Shown: positions 26,256 to 35,579, counted from the first letter of the stretch. The stretch is DNA of 64,000 nucleotides from Uliginosibacterium sp. 31-16 (GCF_030730865.1 NZ_JAVALZ010000003.1:372001-436000); one strand, 5' to 3'. Numbers and translations are program-made. Notes: generated by a model from the letters alone, not told the origin.

Positions 26256-26353
26256 GCTCACTCCCCCGTCATGATGTCACGCGATGGTAACAGAGCAGCG
26301 CGGCAGGCTTGCGGCAGGGCGGATGGAAGGAACGAGGCGGTGCCTGCTGGGGG

Positions 26354-26779
26354 CTAGCCTTGTGGTGGTGCGCTCAGTTCGGCGAGCTGCTGACGTGTCC
26401 AGCGCAGTGCGGCTTCGCTGGTCTGGACGATTTCAAAGGGCATCACGCCCGCGTAGATCTCGCGCCAGACCCGGTCGGTGATGCGATAGCCCTCAACTTC
26501 CGGACCGATCACGTAGCAGGTGCACGCGCGCTGCCAGTTCCGGGCATGTTCGCGCGCGCCGATACGGATGCGCTCGATGGCGTCCGGCGGGCACAGGGCG
26601 GCACCGCTGATCTCGATGATCAGCCCCCAGGGACCGCGTGCGGCCAGTGCCGGGACATGGGCGGCCATCGCTTTCTGGTATTCGCCGATCAATTCCGCAT
26701 TCCAGGGGCCAACGATCTGGCTGATGAGGATCTGCCCCTCTTCCCTGACTGCCACTGTGCCGTGTACGCGAAAAGTCAT
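26354..26779 (-). CDS. Uncharacterised protein, possibly STAS-like
   Basis: 141 residues from ATG 26779 with AAGGA upstream; the longer frame to 26806 lacks a ribosome site. No signal or membrane segment. The alternation VAVREEGQILISQIVG, then a helix, then GLIIEISGAALCPPDAIERI resembles SpoIIAA/STAS-type folds, which serve as protein-interaction switches, but this is only a fold-level impression. It stands alone between unrelated genes. Confidence 0.6.
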   Translation of the reverse strand: MTFRVHGTVAVREEGQILISQIVGPWNAELIGEYQKAMAAHVPALAARGPWGLIIEISGAALCPPDAIERIRIGAREHARNWQRACTCYVIGPEVEGYRITDRVWREIYAGVMPFEIVQTSEAALRWTRQQLAELSAPPQG

Positions 26780-26980
26780 TTTTCCTTGTCCGGGAGCTGG
26801 CGCCAATGCGAAGCGCGTGGCACAGCATACCTGCAGGCTCGCTTCCGGTGCAATTCACCCCCTCTGGCGAGCCGCATGCAATGGCGCTGTGCGGCATGCC
26901 ACCGCGCCCGGCCATATCTGATGCTGCCGGGCGGGCAGGGTGGCTGGAAAGGCCCGCCGGGCGCGGGTTTGCAGAATGCT

Positions 26981-28000
26981 TTAGATGACCACGCCGACAG
27001 CAGCCAGCTGGGCAACGATTTCGGTGTGCAGCGGTACGCCCTGAACGAGGTTTTCGTCGCGCTCGGTCCAGCCGCGTTCGCCCGGCCAGGTGAAAGGCGC
27101 GGCGTCCTGACCAAGGTAGGCGAGGTAGTCGGCAACGCGCGCTTCAAAAACGTCGGTCCCGCCAAAGGCGGCAGGGTTCAGGGCGATGAAGAGCTTGCAG
27201 GAGTCCGGATCGAGTCCGCTGCGATCGCCGGCAATGATCTCGTTGCCGAAGGCGCCGCCCGCCAGCGCTGCGGTGAGCAGTTCCATCATCAGGGCGAGGC
27301 CGGCGCCCTTGTGACCCCCAAAAGGCAGCACGGCGCCACCCAGGATCGCCTTGGCATCGGTGCTGGGCTGACCGCTGGCATCCAGCCCCCAGCCTTGCGG
27401 GACTTCGCGGCCTTCGCGCAGCCAGGTGCCGACCTTGCCGACGGCGGCCTGGCTCATGGCCATGTCCAGCACCAGCGGGGCCTGGGTCTCTGCACGCGGA
27501 ATGCTGATGGCCAGCGGATTGTTGCCGATGATCTTGCCGGTGCCGCCCCAGACGGCCATGGTGGGCATGGCATTGGTGGTGCAGATGCCGATCATGCCTT
27601 GTTGTGCGGCGCGGTAAGCGTAGGCATGGGCGCGGCCCCAGTGGGTGGTGTGCATCGCCAGGCAGGCGCCGATACCGAACTGGCGGGCGCGGGCGACTGC
27701 ATCGTTCATGGCGTGGCAGGATGTCGTGCGGCCCGGGCCGTTGTCGCCATCCAGCAGGCTGGTGGCACCGAATTCGCGTTTGAGGCGGATGTCTGGTGCT
27801 GCTGTGACCCGACCGTCTTTCAGGGCGGCGAGCAAGGGGGGCAGCATGCGCACGCCATGCGAGGGCACGCCGGTGAGGTCGGCTTCGGCCATGACTTCAG
27901 CTTCCAGTGCGGCGATCACGGCAGGCACGCCGGCCGCTTCGAGAGCGGTGGCAACCTTGCGGCTCAATTCGGCGTAGGCAATGCGAACGATTTCACTCAT
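26981..28000 (-). CDS. Ldh family oxidoreductase (malate/L-lactate dehydrogenase type)
   Basis: 339 residues from ATG 28000 with GGAGA seven bases upstream. Signatures of the YlbC/YiaK/DpkA superfamily: EADLTGVPSHGVRMLP, THWGRAHAYA with the catalytic His, NPLAISIPR and LPFGGHKGAGLALMMELL. These enzymes are NAD(P)H-dependent and reduce 2-oxo acids or cyclic imines such as delta1-piperideine-2-carboxylate. The exact substrate cannot be assigned. It is a cytoplasmic enzyme in a single-gene unit. Confidence 0.9.
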   Translation of the reverse strand: MSEIVRIAYAELSRKVATALEAAGVPAVIAALEAEVMAEADLTGVPSHGVRMLPPLLAALKDGRVTAAPDIRLKREFGATSLLDGDNGPGRTTSCHAMNDAVARARQFGIGACLAMHTTHWGRAHAYAYRAAQQGMIGICTTNAMPTMAVWGGTGKIIGNNPLAISIPRAETQAPLVLDMAMSQAAVGKVGTWLREGREVPQGWGLDASGQPSTDAKAILGGAVLPFGGHKGAGLALMMELLTAALAGGAFGNEIIAGDRSGLDPDSCKLFIALNPAAFGGTDVFEARVADYLAYLGQDAAPFTWPGERGWTERDENLVQGVPLHTEIVAQLAAVGVVI

Positions 28001-28355
28001 GACAGGTTCTCCGGATGTGGTCATAGCTTGACCGGATCAGTGTATACCCGCTGCTGTCGGGGGCCTCTCCGGGGGAATGCCTACGCGGGCCTACGTACCC
28101 GATGGGGAGCTCAAGGGCGAGCCGGAATGGCCGTTACATCTTCTACAGGTTCTCACTTCCACACGAAGCAAATCCTGTTTGGGCCGCGTTGAGCGGCCCT
28201 TTTGTTGCAGCGGCAGACCAGAGGCTGTTGTCATGTCTCCGGCAAATGCGTGCATGGCAGCGGAGCGTGCCCTTTTTGCCAGCTATTTCAGGCTTGTACT
28301 GGCCGCACGAATTCATAAAATCATATTTCCGGCGCAGAACATCCGGGGGCGAAAG
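28001..28355. other. Intergenic region with an unexplained terminator
   Basis: A 355-base gap between divergent genes. It holds the start signals of the Ldh-type gene (reverse strand) and the small gene at 28356. A forward-reading terminator at 28181-28203 has no recognised gene in front of it, so a short untranslated RNA between about 28025 and 28203 is possible. I found no convincing promoter for it. Confidence 0.4.
28181..28203 (+). terminator. Intrinsic terminator without an upstream gene
   Basis: GGGCCGC / GCGGCCC, a perfect 7-base stem with loop GTTGA, followed by TTTT. It reads forward. The nearest upstream gene is on the other strand. Confidence 0.65.
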
Positions 28356-28583
28356 ATGAATGCGGTTTCGATTGAACTGAACACGCGTCAGTTGCAGTTG
28401 CTGGCCATCAATACCCTGTTCGAGCAGGCTCGGCTCGGTGTGCAAGACGGAGAGTCGTGCATCGAAGCGCTGCAGAACATCATCGATCTGGGCAGTCGGG
28501 CCGCAGCGGACCCGCACGCCGTACGCAGCCATGAGCTGGATGACGCCGAGGCTGAAGTCCTGTTCCACGCTTTGCGCTCCTGA
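28356..28583 (+). CDS. Small soluble protein of unknown function
   Basis: 75 residues from ATG 28356, with GGGGGCG upstream; in-frame codons further upstream are not supported. The protein is predicted to be mostly helical and acidic toward the end (ELDDAEAEVLFHAL). No family is recognised. It has its own terminator right after the stop and lies 114 bases before flhB, so it is a separate transcription unit. Confidence 0.6.
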   Translation: MNAVSIELNTRQLQLLAINTLFEQARLGVQDGESCIEALQNIIDLGSRAAADPHAVRSHELDDAEAEVLFHALRS

Positions 28584-28604
28584 ATCGCACGCCGCATATC
28601 ACCC

Positions 28605-28629
28605 AGCCACGCAAATAGCGTGGCTTTTT
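28605..28629 (+). terminator. Intrinsic terminator after the 75-residue protein gene
   Basis: AGCCACGC / GCGTGGCT, an 8-base perfect stem with loop AAATA, followed by TTTT. It lies 22 bases after the stop codon. Confidence 0.85.
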
Positions 28630-28697
28630 CATGCCTGTTCCGGGCGGCAAGCTTTGCCGTTCCGGCAAATAATGCCTCCATCCCCTAGAGGCATCCC

Positions 28698-29864
28698 ATG
28701 GCTGAGGAAAGCGATCTCGAAAAGACAGAACCCGCGTCGCAGCGCCGAATAGATCAGGCGCGCGAGGAGGGGCAGGTCCCGCAATCCCGTGAGCTGTCGA
28801 CTTTTCTGGTCCTGATCGTCGGTGTGCTGGTGATGTGGGTGAGTGCACGCTGGATGAGTGCGCGCATGAGCAGCCTGATGCGTGATGGTTTGTCCTTCGG
28901 GCATGCTCAGGCCTTCAATCAGGATGCCATGTATGAAACCTTGACGCGCATCAGCACCGGGGCCTTGATCACCCTGACGCCGTTTTTCGTGGTGATGCTG
29001 ATAGCTGCCGTGGCTTCACCGGCATTGCTGGGCGGACTGGTTTTCTCGACCAAGGCTTTTGAACTCAATTTCTCCCGGATGAATCCGGCCAGCGGGCTCA
29101 AGCGGATGATTTCCCTGCATGGCATGGCAGAGCTGGTGAAGGGGTTCCTGAAGTCGGCACTGGTCGGGGCGGTCGGGGCCTGGGTAGTGTGGAGCCGGCG
29201 CGACGAGATTCTGGCCTTGATGAGCTCCTCGCTGGAAGTCGGGATGGCTCAGTTCGGTCACATGCTGCTGGTGGCCAGCCTGAGCGTTGTGGCCAGTCTG
29301 GCACTGGTGGCTGGAATCGATGTGCCTTTCCAGCTCTGGCAGTACTACGACAAGCTCAAGATGACCAAGGAAGAGCTCAAGCAGGAAAACAAGGAGCAGG
29401 AGGGCGATCCGCAGATCAAGGGGCGGATTCGTGCCAAACAGCGCGAGATTGCCCGCCGCCGGATGATGGCGGCCGTGCCCAAGGCAGATGTGGTGGTGAC
29501 CAACCCGACCCACTATGCCGTGGCGCTCAAGTATGAAGCCGGCAGCATGGGCGCGCCGACGGTGGTTGCCAAGGGAGCCGATCTGGTCGCTCAGGTGATC
29601 CGCGAACTGGCTGCCGAGCACAATGTGCCGCTGCTGGAGGCGCCGCCACTGGCTCGTGCGCTGTTCCACCATACCAAGGAAGGCGACCAGATTCCGGCCG
29701 CGCTCTACACGGCGGTGGCCGAGGTGATGGCCTACGTGTACCAGTTGAACCATTTCATGAGCGAAGGTGGCTTGCCGCCTGAAGTACCGAACGATCTGCC
29801 GGTGCCCGAAGGCATGGACCCGGGGGCTCCGGCGGCGGCTGAACCAGACTTGAGCAGGCACTAA
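28698..29864 (+). CDS. flhB: Flagellar type III export protein FlhB
   Basis: 388 residues. The N-terminus (EESDLEKTEPASQRRIDQAREEG) and four membrane helices (about 30-50, 90-115, 145-165, 185-210) are typical. The cytoplasmic domain has the self-cleavage motif Asn269-Pro270-Thr271-His272, at the same numbers as in enteric FlhB. FlhB forms part of the export gate and switches substrate specificity from rod/hook to filament. The C-terminal tail after about 355 is longer than in enteric FlhB and rich in Pro and Ala. flhA starts 6 bases later; both act together in the basal body membrane. Confidence 0.97.
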   Translation: MAEESDLEKTEPASQRRIDQAREEGQVPQSRELSTFLVLIVGVLVMWVSARWMSARMSSLMRDGLSFGHAQAFNQDAMYETLTRISTGALITLTPFFVVMLIAAVASPALLGGLVFSTKAFELNFSRMNPASGLKRMISLHGMAELVKGFLKSALVGAVGAWVVWSRRDEILALMSSSLEVGMAQFGHMLLVASLSVVASLALVAGIDVPFQLWQYYDKLKMTKEELKQENKEQEGDPQIKGRIRAKQREIARRRMMAAVPKADVVVTNPTHYAVALKYEAGSMGAPTVVAKGADLVAQVIRELAAEHNVPLLEAPPLARALFHHTKEGDQIPAALYTAVAEVMAYVYQLNHFMSEGGLPPEVPNDLPVPEGMDPGAPAAAEPDLSRH

Positions 29865-29869
29865 TCATC

Positions 29870-31972
29870 ATGGCTACCAACCAGAACCTGATCGAACTTC
29901 AACACCTGTTCTCGCCGAAGAACATCCGCCAGCTCGCCGCTCCGATCCTGCTGCTGCTGGTTCTGATGATGATGGTGCTGCCGCTGCCAGCCTTCGTGCT
30001 TGACGTGGCGTTCACGTTCAACATCGCGCTGTCGATGATGGTCATGCTGGTCGCAATGTATACGCGCAAGCCGCTGGACTTCTCGGTCTTCCCGACGGTG
30101 CTGCTGGTTACCACCCTGTTGCGGCTGTCACTGAACGTGGCTTCGACCCGGGTGGTGCTGCTGCATGGGCACTCCGGCGCCGACGCGGCGGGCAAGGTGA
30201 TCGAAGCCTTCGGTCATTTCCTGGTGGGCGGCAACACGGCGGTCGGTATCGTGGTCTTCATCATCCTGACCGTGATCAACTTCGTGGTGATCACGAAAGG
30301 CGCCGGGCGCATCGCCGAAGTGGGTGCACGATTCACTCTGGACGCCATGCCGGGCAAGCAGATGGCCATTGATGCGGATCTGAATGCCGGCCTGATCGAC
30401 GACAAGGAAGCCAAGCGTCGCCGCGCCGAAGTGTCGCAGGAGGCCGATTTCTACGGCGCCATGGACGGTGCCTCGAAGTTCGTGCGCGGTGATGCGGTGG
30501 CTGGCATCCTGATCATGGTCATCAATATCGTCGGTGGCCTGATCGTCGGTGTGATCCAGCACGACATGGATTTTCAGCGTGCTTCAACCGTGTATACCCT
30601 GCTGGCCATTGGTGATGGTCTGGTCGCGCAGCTGCCCTCGCTGATCATCTCGGTGGCGGCCGGCATGGTGGTCTCCCGCGTGGGCGACGAAGGCGGGGAT
30701 GTTGGCGGGCAGTTCGTCAATCAGCTCTTCAACAACCCGACCGTGATGCTCCTGACCGCGGCGATTCTGGCTGTCATGGGGATGATCCCCGGCATGCCGA
30801 ATTTCGTGTTCTTGCTGCTTGCCGGCTTGCTGGGCTGGGGTGCATGGCGGATGAAGAAGAAGGCCGAGCAACCCGTCGAGGAAGAGGCTGCGCTGCCGGC
30901 TGCCGCGCAGGTGACGCAGGCGGTGGAGAGTCTGGAAGCCAGCTGGGCGGATGTGACGCCGGTCGATGTGCTGGGGCTGGAAGTGGGCTATCGCCTGATT
31001 CCGATGGTGGACAAGGGGCAGGATGGCGAATTGCTCAAGCGCATCCGCGGCCTGCGCAAGAAGTTCGCCCAGGACATCGGTTTTCTGGCTTCGCCGGTAC
31101 ACATCCGCGACAACCTGGAGCTGCGCCCGAACAACTATCGCATCACCCTGAAGGGGGTCGAGATCGGTACCGGCGAAGCCTATCCGGGGCAGTTCATGGC
31201 GATCAATCCGGGACGGGTTTCCGGCCCCTTGCCGGGTACCCAGACCAAAGACCCGGCCTTCGGCCTGCCCGCGATCTGGGTGGACAACAGCCGGCGCGAA
31301 CAGGCGCATGTGCTCGGCTATACCGTGGTGGACGCCAGTACGGTGATTGCCACCCACCTGAACCACGTGATCATGAGCCACGCCGCCGATCTGCTCGGGC
31401 GGCAGGAAACCCAGGCGCTGCTCGACCATATTGCCAAGGATTCGCCCAAGCTGGTCGACGATCTGGTGCCCAAGGTGCTGCCTCTCCATGTATTGCAGCG
31501 CGTGCTGCAATACCTGCTGGAAGAGGGCATCAACATCCGCGACATGCGCAGCATCGTCGAAACCCTGGCCGAGCACGCGCCCCGCACGCAAGATCCGGTC
31601 GAACTGGCTTCCCGTGTGCGCATGGGGCTGGGACGGGCCATCGTGCAGGGGCTGTTCCCGGGCGCGGCAGAGATCGACGTCATTGCGCTGGATCCGAGCC
31701 TGGAGCGTGTCCTGTCGCAAGCCATTGCCAGCGGTGGCGGCGATGGCGGGGTGATCGAACCGGGCCTGGCGGATTCCCTGCTGCGCGAAACCGCTACGGC
31801 ATCGCAGCATCAGGAAGACCTGGGTCTGCCGCCGGTGCTGCTGGTGCCGAATCACCTGCGCTGGCTGCTTGCCCGCTTCCTGCGCCGGGCTGTTCCCACG
31901 CTCAAGGTCATCGCCCATTCCGAGGTGCCGGAGAGTCGTACGATCCGGGTGGCGGCGGTGGTGGGGGGCTGA
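29870..31972 (+). CDS. flhA: Flagellar type III export protein FlhA
   Basis: 700 residues, the usual FlhA length. The N-terminal half has about eight membrane helices with the FHIPEP-type signature segment (FPTVLLVTTLLRLSLNVAST) and MPGKQMAIDADLNAG. The C-terminal cytoplasmic domain begins near 350 (DVLGLEVGYRLIPMVD) and is where chaperone-substrate complexes dock. FlhA is the main export-gate channel protein that uses the proton motive force. It is 6 bases after flhB. The gap behind it carries degenerate copies of the TGAAGAGCC repeat family. Confidence 0.98.
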   Translation: MATNQNLIELQHLFSPKNIRQLAAPILLLLVLMMMVLPLPAFVLDVAFTFNIALSMMVMLVAMYTRKPLDFSVFPTVLLVTTLLRLSLNVASTRVVLLHGHSGADAAGKVIEAFGHFLVGGNTAVGIVVFIILTVINFVVITKGAGRIAEVGARFTLDAMPGKQMAIDADLNAGLIDDKEAKRRRAEVSQEADFYGAMDGASKFVRGDAVAGILIMVINIVGGLIVGVIQHDMDFQRASTVYTLLAIGDGLVAQLPSLIISVAAGMVVSRVGDEGGDVGGQFVNQLFNNPTVMLLTAAILAVMGMIPGMPNFVFLLLAGLLGWGAWRMKKKAEQPVEEEAALPAAAQVTQAVESLEASWADVTPVDVLGLEVGYRLIPMVDKGQDGELLKRIRGLRKKFAQDIGFLASPVHIRDNLELRPNNYRITLKGVEIGTGEAYPGQFMAINPGRVSGPLPGTQTKDPAFGLPAIWVDNSRREQAHVLGYTVVDASTVIATHLNHVIMSHAADLLGRQETQALLDHIAKDSPKLVDDLVPKVLPLHVLQRVLQYLLEEGINIRDMRSIVETLAEHAPRTQDPVELASRVRMGLGRAIVQGLFPGAAEIDVIALDPSLERVLSQAIASGGGDGGVIEPGLADSLLRETATASQHQEDLGLPPVLLVPNHLRWLLARFLRRAVPTLKVIAHSEVPESRTIRVAAVVGG

Positions 31973-32361
31973 TCCGGCTGAGGCGGCAATTCCGGGCGCA
32001 GCAGGGCGCAAAAGGCCGTCCGGAGAGCCGCATCTGGCGGACTTCTTCAGGCAGGTATGCTGGAGAGGCTTGTCCGCAGCGGGTCTTGAGGCAGGTGTGC
32101 CGAAGAGCCCGGACAGGTGCGGCGCTTCAGATACCCGCCTGACGCACTTTGCACCCAAAATCCGGCACTTGATGCCCCGAGTAAGACAGTCTCCTACAGC
32201 CTTGCCGGGCGCGGCAGAAGTTGCCGGAAACTCTTGCCGAATTGCCGTATTTTTCCCCTGTTGTTCCCTCGCTTCGAGTGCCCGCGGACAGCGAATAATG
32301 CAGTCGTGGAAGGCTCGTATGGATGAGCTTCCGGTGCAGGGTTCGGAGCGGGGTATTCATC
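31973..32361. other. Intergenic region between flhA and flhF
   Basis: 389 bases without a gene I can support. The first part holds degenerate repeats (32044-32110). The second part, nearer flhF, is likely to hold its promoter, but I could not find a clear sigma-54, sigma-28 or sigma-70 pattern. The long gap means flhF probably has its own promoter. Confidence 0.55.
32044..32110. repeat. Intergenic palindromic repeat (TGAAGAGCC family), locus 2, degenerate
   Basis: TCTTCAGGCA (32044-32053), GTCTTGAGGCA (about 32083) and TGCCGAAGAGCC (32098-32109) are near copies of the arms TGCCTGAAGAGCC / GGCTCTTCAGGCA seen at 6181-6297. The match is imperfect and this site would not be called without the other two. 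Confidence 0.4.
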
Positions 32362-33882
32362 ATGGTCAAGGTCAATCGGTATGTCGGCAAAACAGCACGC
32401 GAAGCTCTCGCAGCGGTCAAGGCGGAGCTCGGCCCGGATGCGGTGGTGCTCTCCAACCGTGCGGTCGATGGGGGTGTCGAGATTGTGGCAATCCCGTCCG
32501 ACCAGATGGGTGAGCTGACTGCGACCGTGCGTGAGGCACGCGAAGTCAAGCCGGCGCCGGTTCAGCGCCCGGCGCCCGCAGTGCGGCCGGCCACACCGGC
32601 TGCCGCTGACGAAGATGACTTCACGGTAACGCTTGGCCAGCACATTGCCCGCATGGCGCGCGAGACCCAGCAGAGCCTGCCCGCACGGGCTCGCCCGACA
32701 CCGCAGTTCGAACAGCGGCTGGATGCTCGCCCAGCGCAGGAGGCGGCCGGCAGTCAGATGAATGTGCGCGCGTTCAACCCGCCGCGCGTGCTGCCCAATG
32801 GCGAGCCGTATCCGCAGGAGCCGGCCCAGGTTGCTGCGCCACAGGTGCGCAAGCCGGAGTCCTCGCGCTTGGCCATGCCAGTTGCGCAGATCGAACGTGA
32901 TGCGCAGATTCAGGCTCTGGAGAATTCCAATGCGCGTCTGGCCGATGAACTCGGCTCGATCAAGGGCATGCTGGAGCGCCAGCTGGCGGGGTTTGCCTGG
33001 AGCGAGATTTCGCGCAATGCGCCAGCACGAACCCAGATGATGAGCGAGCTGCTGGAAGCGGGTTTTTCGGCCCAGCTGGCACGCAGCCTGACCGACGAGC
33101 TGGCAGGCGATCTGACGCCGGCTGATGCGCGCAGCGCCGTCAAGAACCGTCTGGACCGTCAGCTCAAGCTCGTTGACAGCGATGCGGACATTATCGAACG
33201 CGGCGGCGTCTACGCGCTGGTGGGGCCTACCGGCGTGGGCAAAACGACAACGGCCGCCAAACTTGCGGCACGATGCGTCGTGCGCCATGGCGCCGACAAG
33301 CTGGCTCTGATCACGACCGATGGCTACCGGATAGGTGCGCATGAACAGCTGAGAATCTATGGCCGCATCCTCGGTGTGACCGTGCATGTGGTGCGCGACG
33401 CGGCCGATCTGCGCCAGACGCTGCAGGATCTGCGCAACAAGCACATGGTGCTGATCGACACGGTGGGCATGAGCCAGCGTGACCGCATGGTGCTGGAACA
33501 ATCCTCGATGCTGACGGCGGCCGGCGTGGTGCGTCGCCTGCTGGTGCTGAACGCCACGGCGCGCGGCGATACGCTGGATGATGTGGTGCGCGCCTATGAT
33601 GGCCCGGATCTTGCGGGGTGCATCCTGAGCAAGGTGGATGAGGCGGCATCGCTGGCGCCGGTACTGGATGTGGCGTTGCGTCGCGAATTGCAGGTGTTTT
33701 ACGTGGCCAACGGGCAGCGGGTGCCGGAAGATCTGCATCTGCCCAATCGCACATACCTGATTCATCGCGCCTTGCGTGAAGTGGGCGCCGATTCGGCCTT
33801 CAAGCTGGATTCGGCAGAGGCTTGCATGCTCATGGCAGGCCAGCAGACAGGAGCCAGAACAGCCATGCGGGGAGCACGCTGA
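32362..33882 (+). CDS. flhF: Flagellar SRP-type GTPase FlhF
   Basis: 506 residues from ATG 32362 (MVKVNRYVGK, the usual FlhF start); the frame to 32323 adds 13 unlikely residues. Order: B domain at 1-60, Pro/Ala-rich linker to about 190, helical N domain, then the NG GTPase with P-loop GPTGVGKTTTAAKLA near 290, TTDGYRIGAHEQL, DTVGMSQRD and SKVDEA. FlhF directs flagellar placement and number at the cell pole and recruits early basal-body parts. Its stop overlaps the flhG start (TGATG), so the two are coupled. The long linker fits polar flagellates. Confidence 0.95.
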   Translation: MVKVNRYVGKTAREALAAVKAELGPDAVVLSNRAVDGGVEIVAIPSDQMGELTATVREAREVKPAPVQRPAPAVRPATPAAADEDDFTVTLGQHIARMARETQQSLPARARPTPQFEQRLDARPAQEAAGSQMNVRAFNPPRVLPNGEPYPQEPAQVAAPQVRKPESSRLAMPVAQIERDAQIQALENSNARLADELGSIKGMLERQLAGFAWSEISRNAPARTQMMSELLEAGFSAQLARSLTDELAGDLTPADARSAVKNRLDRQLKLVDSDADIIERGGVYALVGPTGVGKTTTAAKLAARCVVRHGADKLALITTDGYRIGAHEQLRIYGRILGVTVHVVRDAADLRQTLQDLRNKHMVLIDTVGMSQRDRMVLEQSSMLTAAGVVRRLLVLNATARGDTLDDVVRAYDGPDLAGCILSKVDEAASLAPVLDVALRRELQVFYVANGQRVPEDLHLPNRTYLIHRALREVGADSAFKLDSAEACMLMAGQQTGARTAMRGAR

Positions 33883-34694
33883 TGAAGAAACAGATGGATC
33901 AGGCGGACGGACTGCGCCGCCTGTTCCGCACGGCACCGCCGGAAGTCATGGCTGTGCTGCCGTGCGGAGCGGTGACGACACGTTGGGTGGCGCTCCAGGC
34001 GCAGGCCCGGGCGCGGGCCGGCCGGCAGGTGCTGGCCTTGGATGAGCGGCAGGCTTGTGGCAATCTGGCTGATTGCCTTGGCGTTTCGCCGCGTTTCGAT
34101 CTGCTGCAGGCGGTGACCGGACAGATCGGCGAAGCGCAGTGCGTACAGGATGTCATGCCGGGTTTGCAGCTGGCACAAGTCGGCCAGCTGGTGCGCGAAC
34201 TGGGTGCCGAACGGGTCACCAATCAGCGAACCGTGAATCTGCTGCAAAGCCTGCAGGCAGGCTGTGACGAATGGTTGCTGCTGGCGCAGCCGGGTGAAAT
34301 GGAGGGACTGTCGCCGCTGGTTCTGGCTGCGCCGCGTCTGACTTTGGTGGTAGATGCGCATCCGCAGTCGGTGACCGCAGCCTGGGCCAGCCTCGCGCGT
34401 CTGGTACGCGAGGCGCCAGAGATGAGTTTCGTGCTGTGTCACGCCGGCGAGCATGATGCACGGGCCAGAGCTACACTGGACAGATTCTGTCAGCTTGCCG
34501 CCCAGCGTCTGGGCCGGCGGGTCGAACAGGCCGGCAGTCTGGGCGAAGCCCTGCTGTTGCGGCACGGCATGGGCGAGCTGACCACACGTTATTTTTTGCA
34601 AAGAATCCTTCAGACTTGTCGTCCCCCTGCCGTTAAACCTTTTGAAGCCCGATTTCCGGGCACTCCTGCGCACGTGCGGATGAGTCTGCCCTAG
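33882..34694 (+). CDS. Divergent FlhG-like (MinD family) protein without a P-loop
   Basis: 270 residues from ATG 33882, which overlaps the flhF stop; GGGGAG is upstream. The N-terminus MKKQMDQADGLRRLF is the FlhF-activating DQAxGLR motif of FlhG. The region where MinD-type ATPases carry KGGxGKT reads VLPCGAVTTRW and has no P-loop Lys. Later segments (LLLAQPGEMEGLSPLVLAAPRLTLVVDAHPQSVTAAW) keep the overall family layout. It probably still acts with FlhF in controlling flagellar number but is unlikely to bind ATP in the normal way. It sits between flhF and fliA, the expected flhG place. Confidence 0.8.
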   Translation: MKKQMDQADGLRRLFRTAPPEVMAVLPCGAVTTRWVALQAQARARAGRQVLALDERQACGNLADCLGVSPRFDLLQAVTGQIGEAQCVQDVMPGLQLAQVGQLVRELGAERVTNQRTVNLLQSLQAGCDEWLLLAQPGEMEGLSPLVLAAPRLTLVVDAHPQSVTAAWASLARLVREAPEMSFVLCHAGEHDARARATLDRFCQLAAQRLGRRVEQAGSLGEALLLRHGMGELTTRYFLQRILQTCRPPAVKPFEARFPGTPAHVRMSLP

Positions 34695-34826
34695 AGTTGG
34701 AATAGAGCCCGCCGGAGCTGTCTGTTTGACGGTCTGGTGGCACACTGCAGCGTGACAATGAAACCAGCGCCTTGAGTGCTTGCCACTCCAGGCAGACCGC
34801 AGCCCGGAACAAGAAGAGAGATCACG

Positions 34827-35579
34827 ATGTATAACGCGGCTGGAACCCTCGATAAAAACCAGCTCATCACGCGCTACGCGCCGCTGGTCAAGCGGATTGC
34901 CTATCACCTGATGGCCAAGTTGCCGGCCAGCGTGCAGGTGGAGGACATCATCCAGAACGGCATGCTCGGTCTGCTCGACGCGATTACGCGCTATGAGGAA
35001 GGGCTGGGGGCACAGTTCGAGACTTATGCAGTACAGCGCATTCGCGGTGCCATGCTTGATGGGCTGCGCGAGAACGACTGGCTGCCGCGCAGCCTGCGCC
35101 GTGAAATGCGGCGCATTGAAGGCGCCGTGCATACCCTTGAACAGCTGCATGGCCGTCAGCCGACCGAGCGCGAACTGGCCGATGTGCTGGGCATGGAACT
35201 GCCGGAATACCAGAAGATGCTGCAGGAAGCCCGCGGTTATCAACTGGTGTATTTCGAGGATTTCGGCGACGACGAGGACGATGATTTCCTTGAGCGGCAC
35301 ATGGTAGGGGATTCTGCCGATCCGCTCTCCCTGCTGGAGGATCAGAACATGCGCAATATCCTGATTCTGGCCATTGACGATCTGCCCGATCGCGAAAAAA
35401 TGGTGATGGGTCTCTACTACGAGGAAGACATGAACTTGCGCGAAATCGGTGAGGTTCTGGGAGTATCCGAGTCGCGTGTGTGCCAGCTTCACAGCCAGGC
35501 CATCGCGCGTCTGCGTTCGCGCATTTCGGGCGGCCGCGAGGCGGCGCGCCGTCGTCCTCAGCGCGCCAGCGCCGCCTGA
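34827..35579 (+). CDS. fliA: Flagellar sigma factor FliA (sigma-28)
   Basis: 250 residues from ATG 34827, with AAGAAGAGAG upstream. Sigma region 2 is at 12-85 (YAPLVKRIAYHLMAKLPASV, EDIIQNGMLGLLDAI, FETYAVQRIRGAMLDGLR), region 3 at about 95-140 and region 4 at about 195-240 (LPDREKMVMGLYYEEDMNLREIGEVLGVSESRV). FliA directs late flagellar and chemotaxis genes and is held by FlgM until the hook is complete. It follows flhG after 132 bases. The acidic insert EDFGDDEDDD between regions 3 and 4 is rather long. Confidence 0.97.
   Translation: MYNAAGTLDKNQLITRYAPLVKRIAYHLMAKLPASVQVEDIIQNGMLGLLDAITRYEEGLGAQFETYAVQRIRGAMLDGLRENDWLPRSLRREMRRIEGAVHTLEQLHGRQPTERELADVLGMELPEYQKMLQEARGYQLVYFEDFGDDEDDDFLERHMVGDSADPLSLLEDQNMRNILILAIDDLPDREKMVMGLYYEEDMNLREIGEVLGVSESRVCQLHSQAIARLRSRISGGREAARRRPQRASAA

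Noticed and set aside
28640-28675. Possible sigma-54 promoter before flhB
   Set aside because: GG and GC are only eight bases apart in both candidate sites; the region is better explained as a TTTGCCG/CGGCAAA hairpin.
30584-32158. 524-residue reverse frame opposite flhA
   Set aside because: Antisense of a strongly conserved gene, no ribosome site, no domain.
34735-34760. Possible sigma-54 promoter (TGGCAC) before fliA
   Set aside because: The GG and GC elements are nine, not ten, bases apart, and the -12 half is poor.
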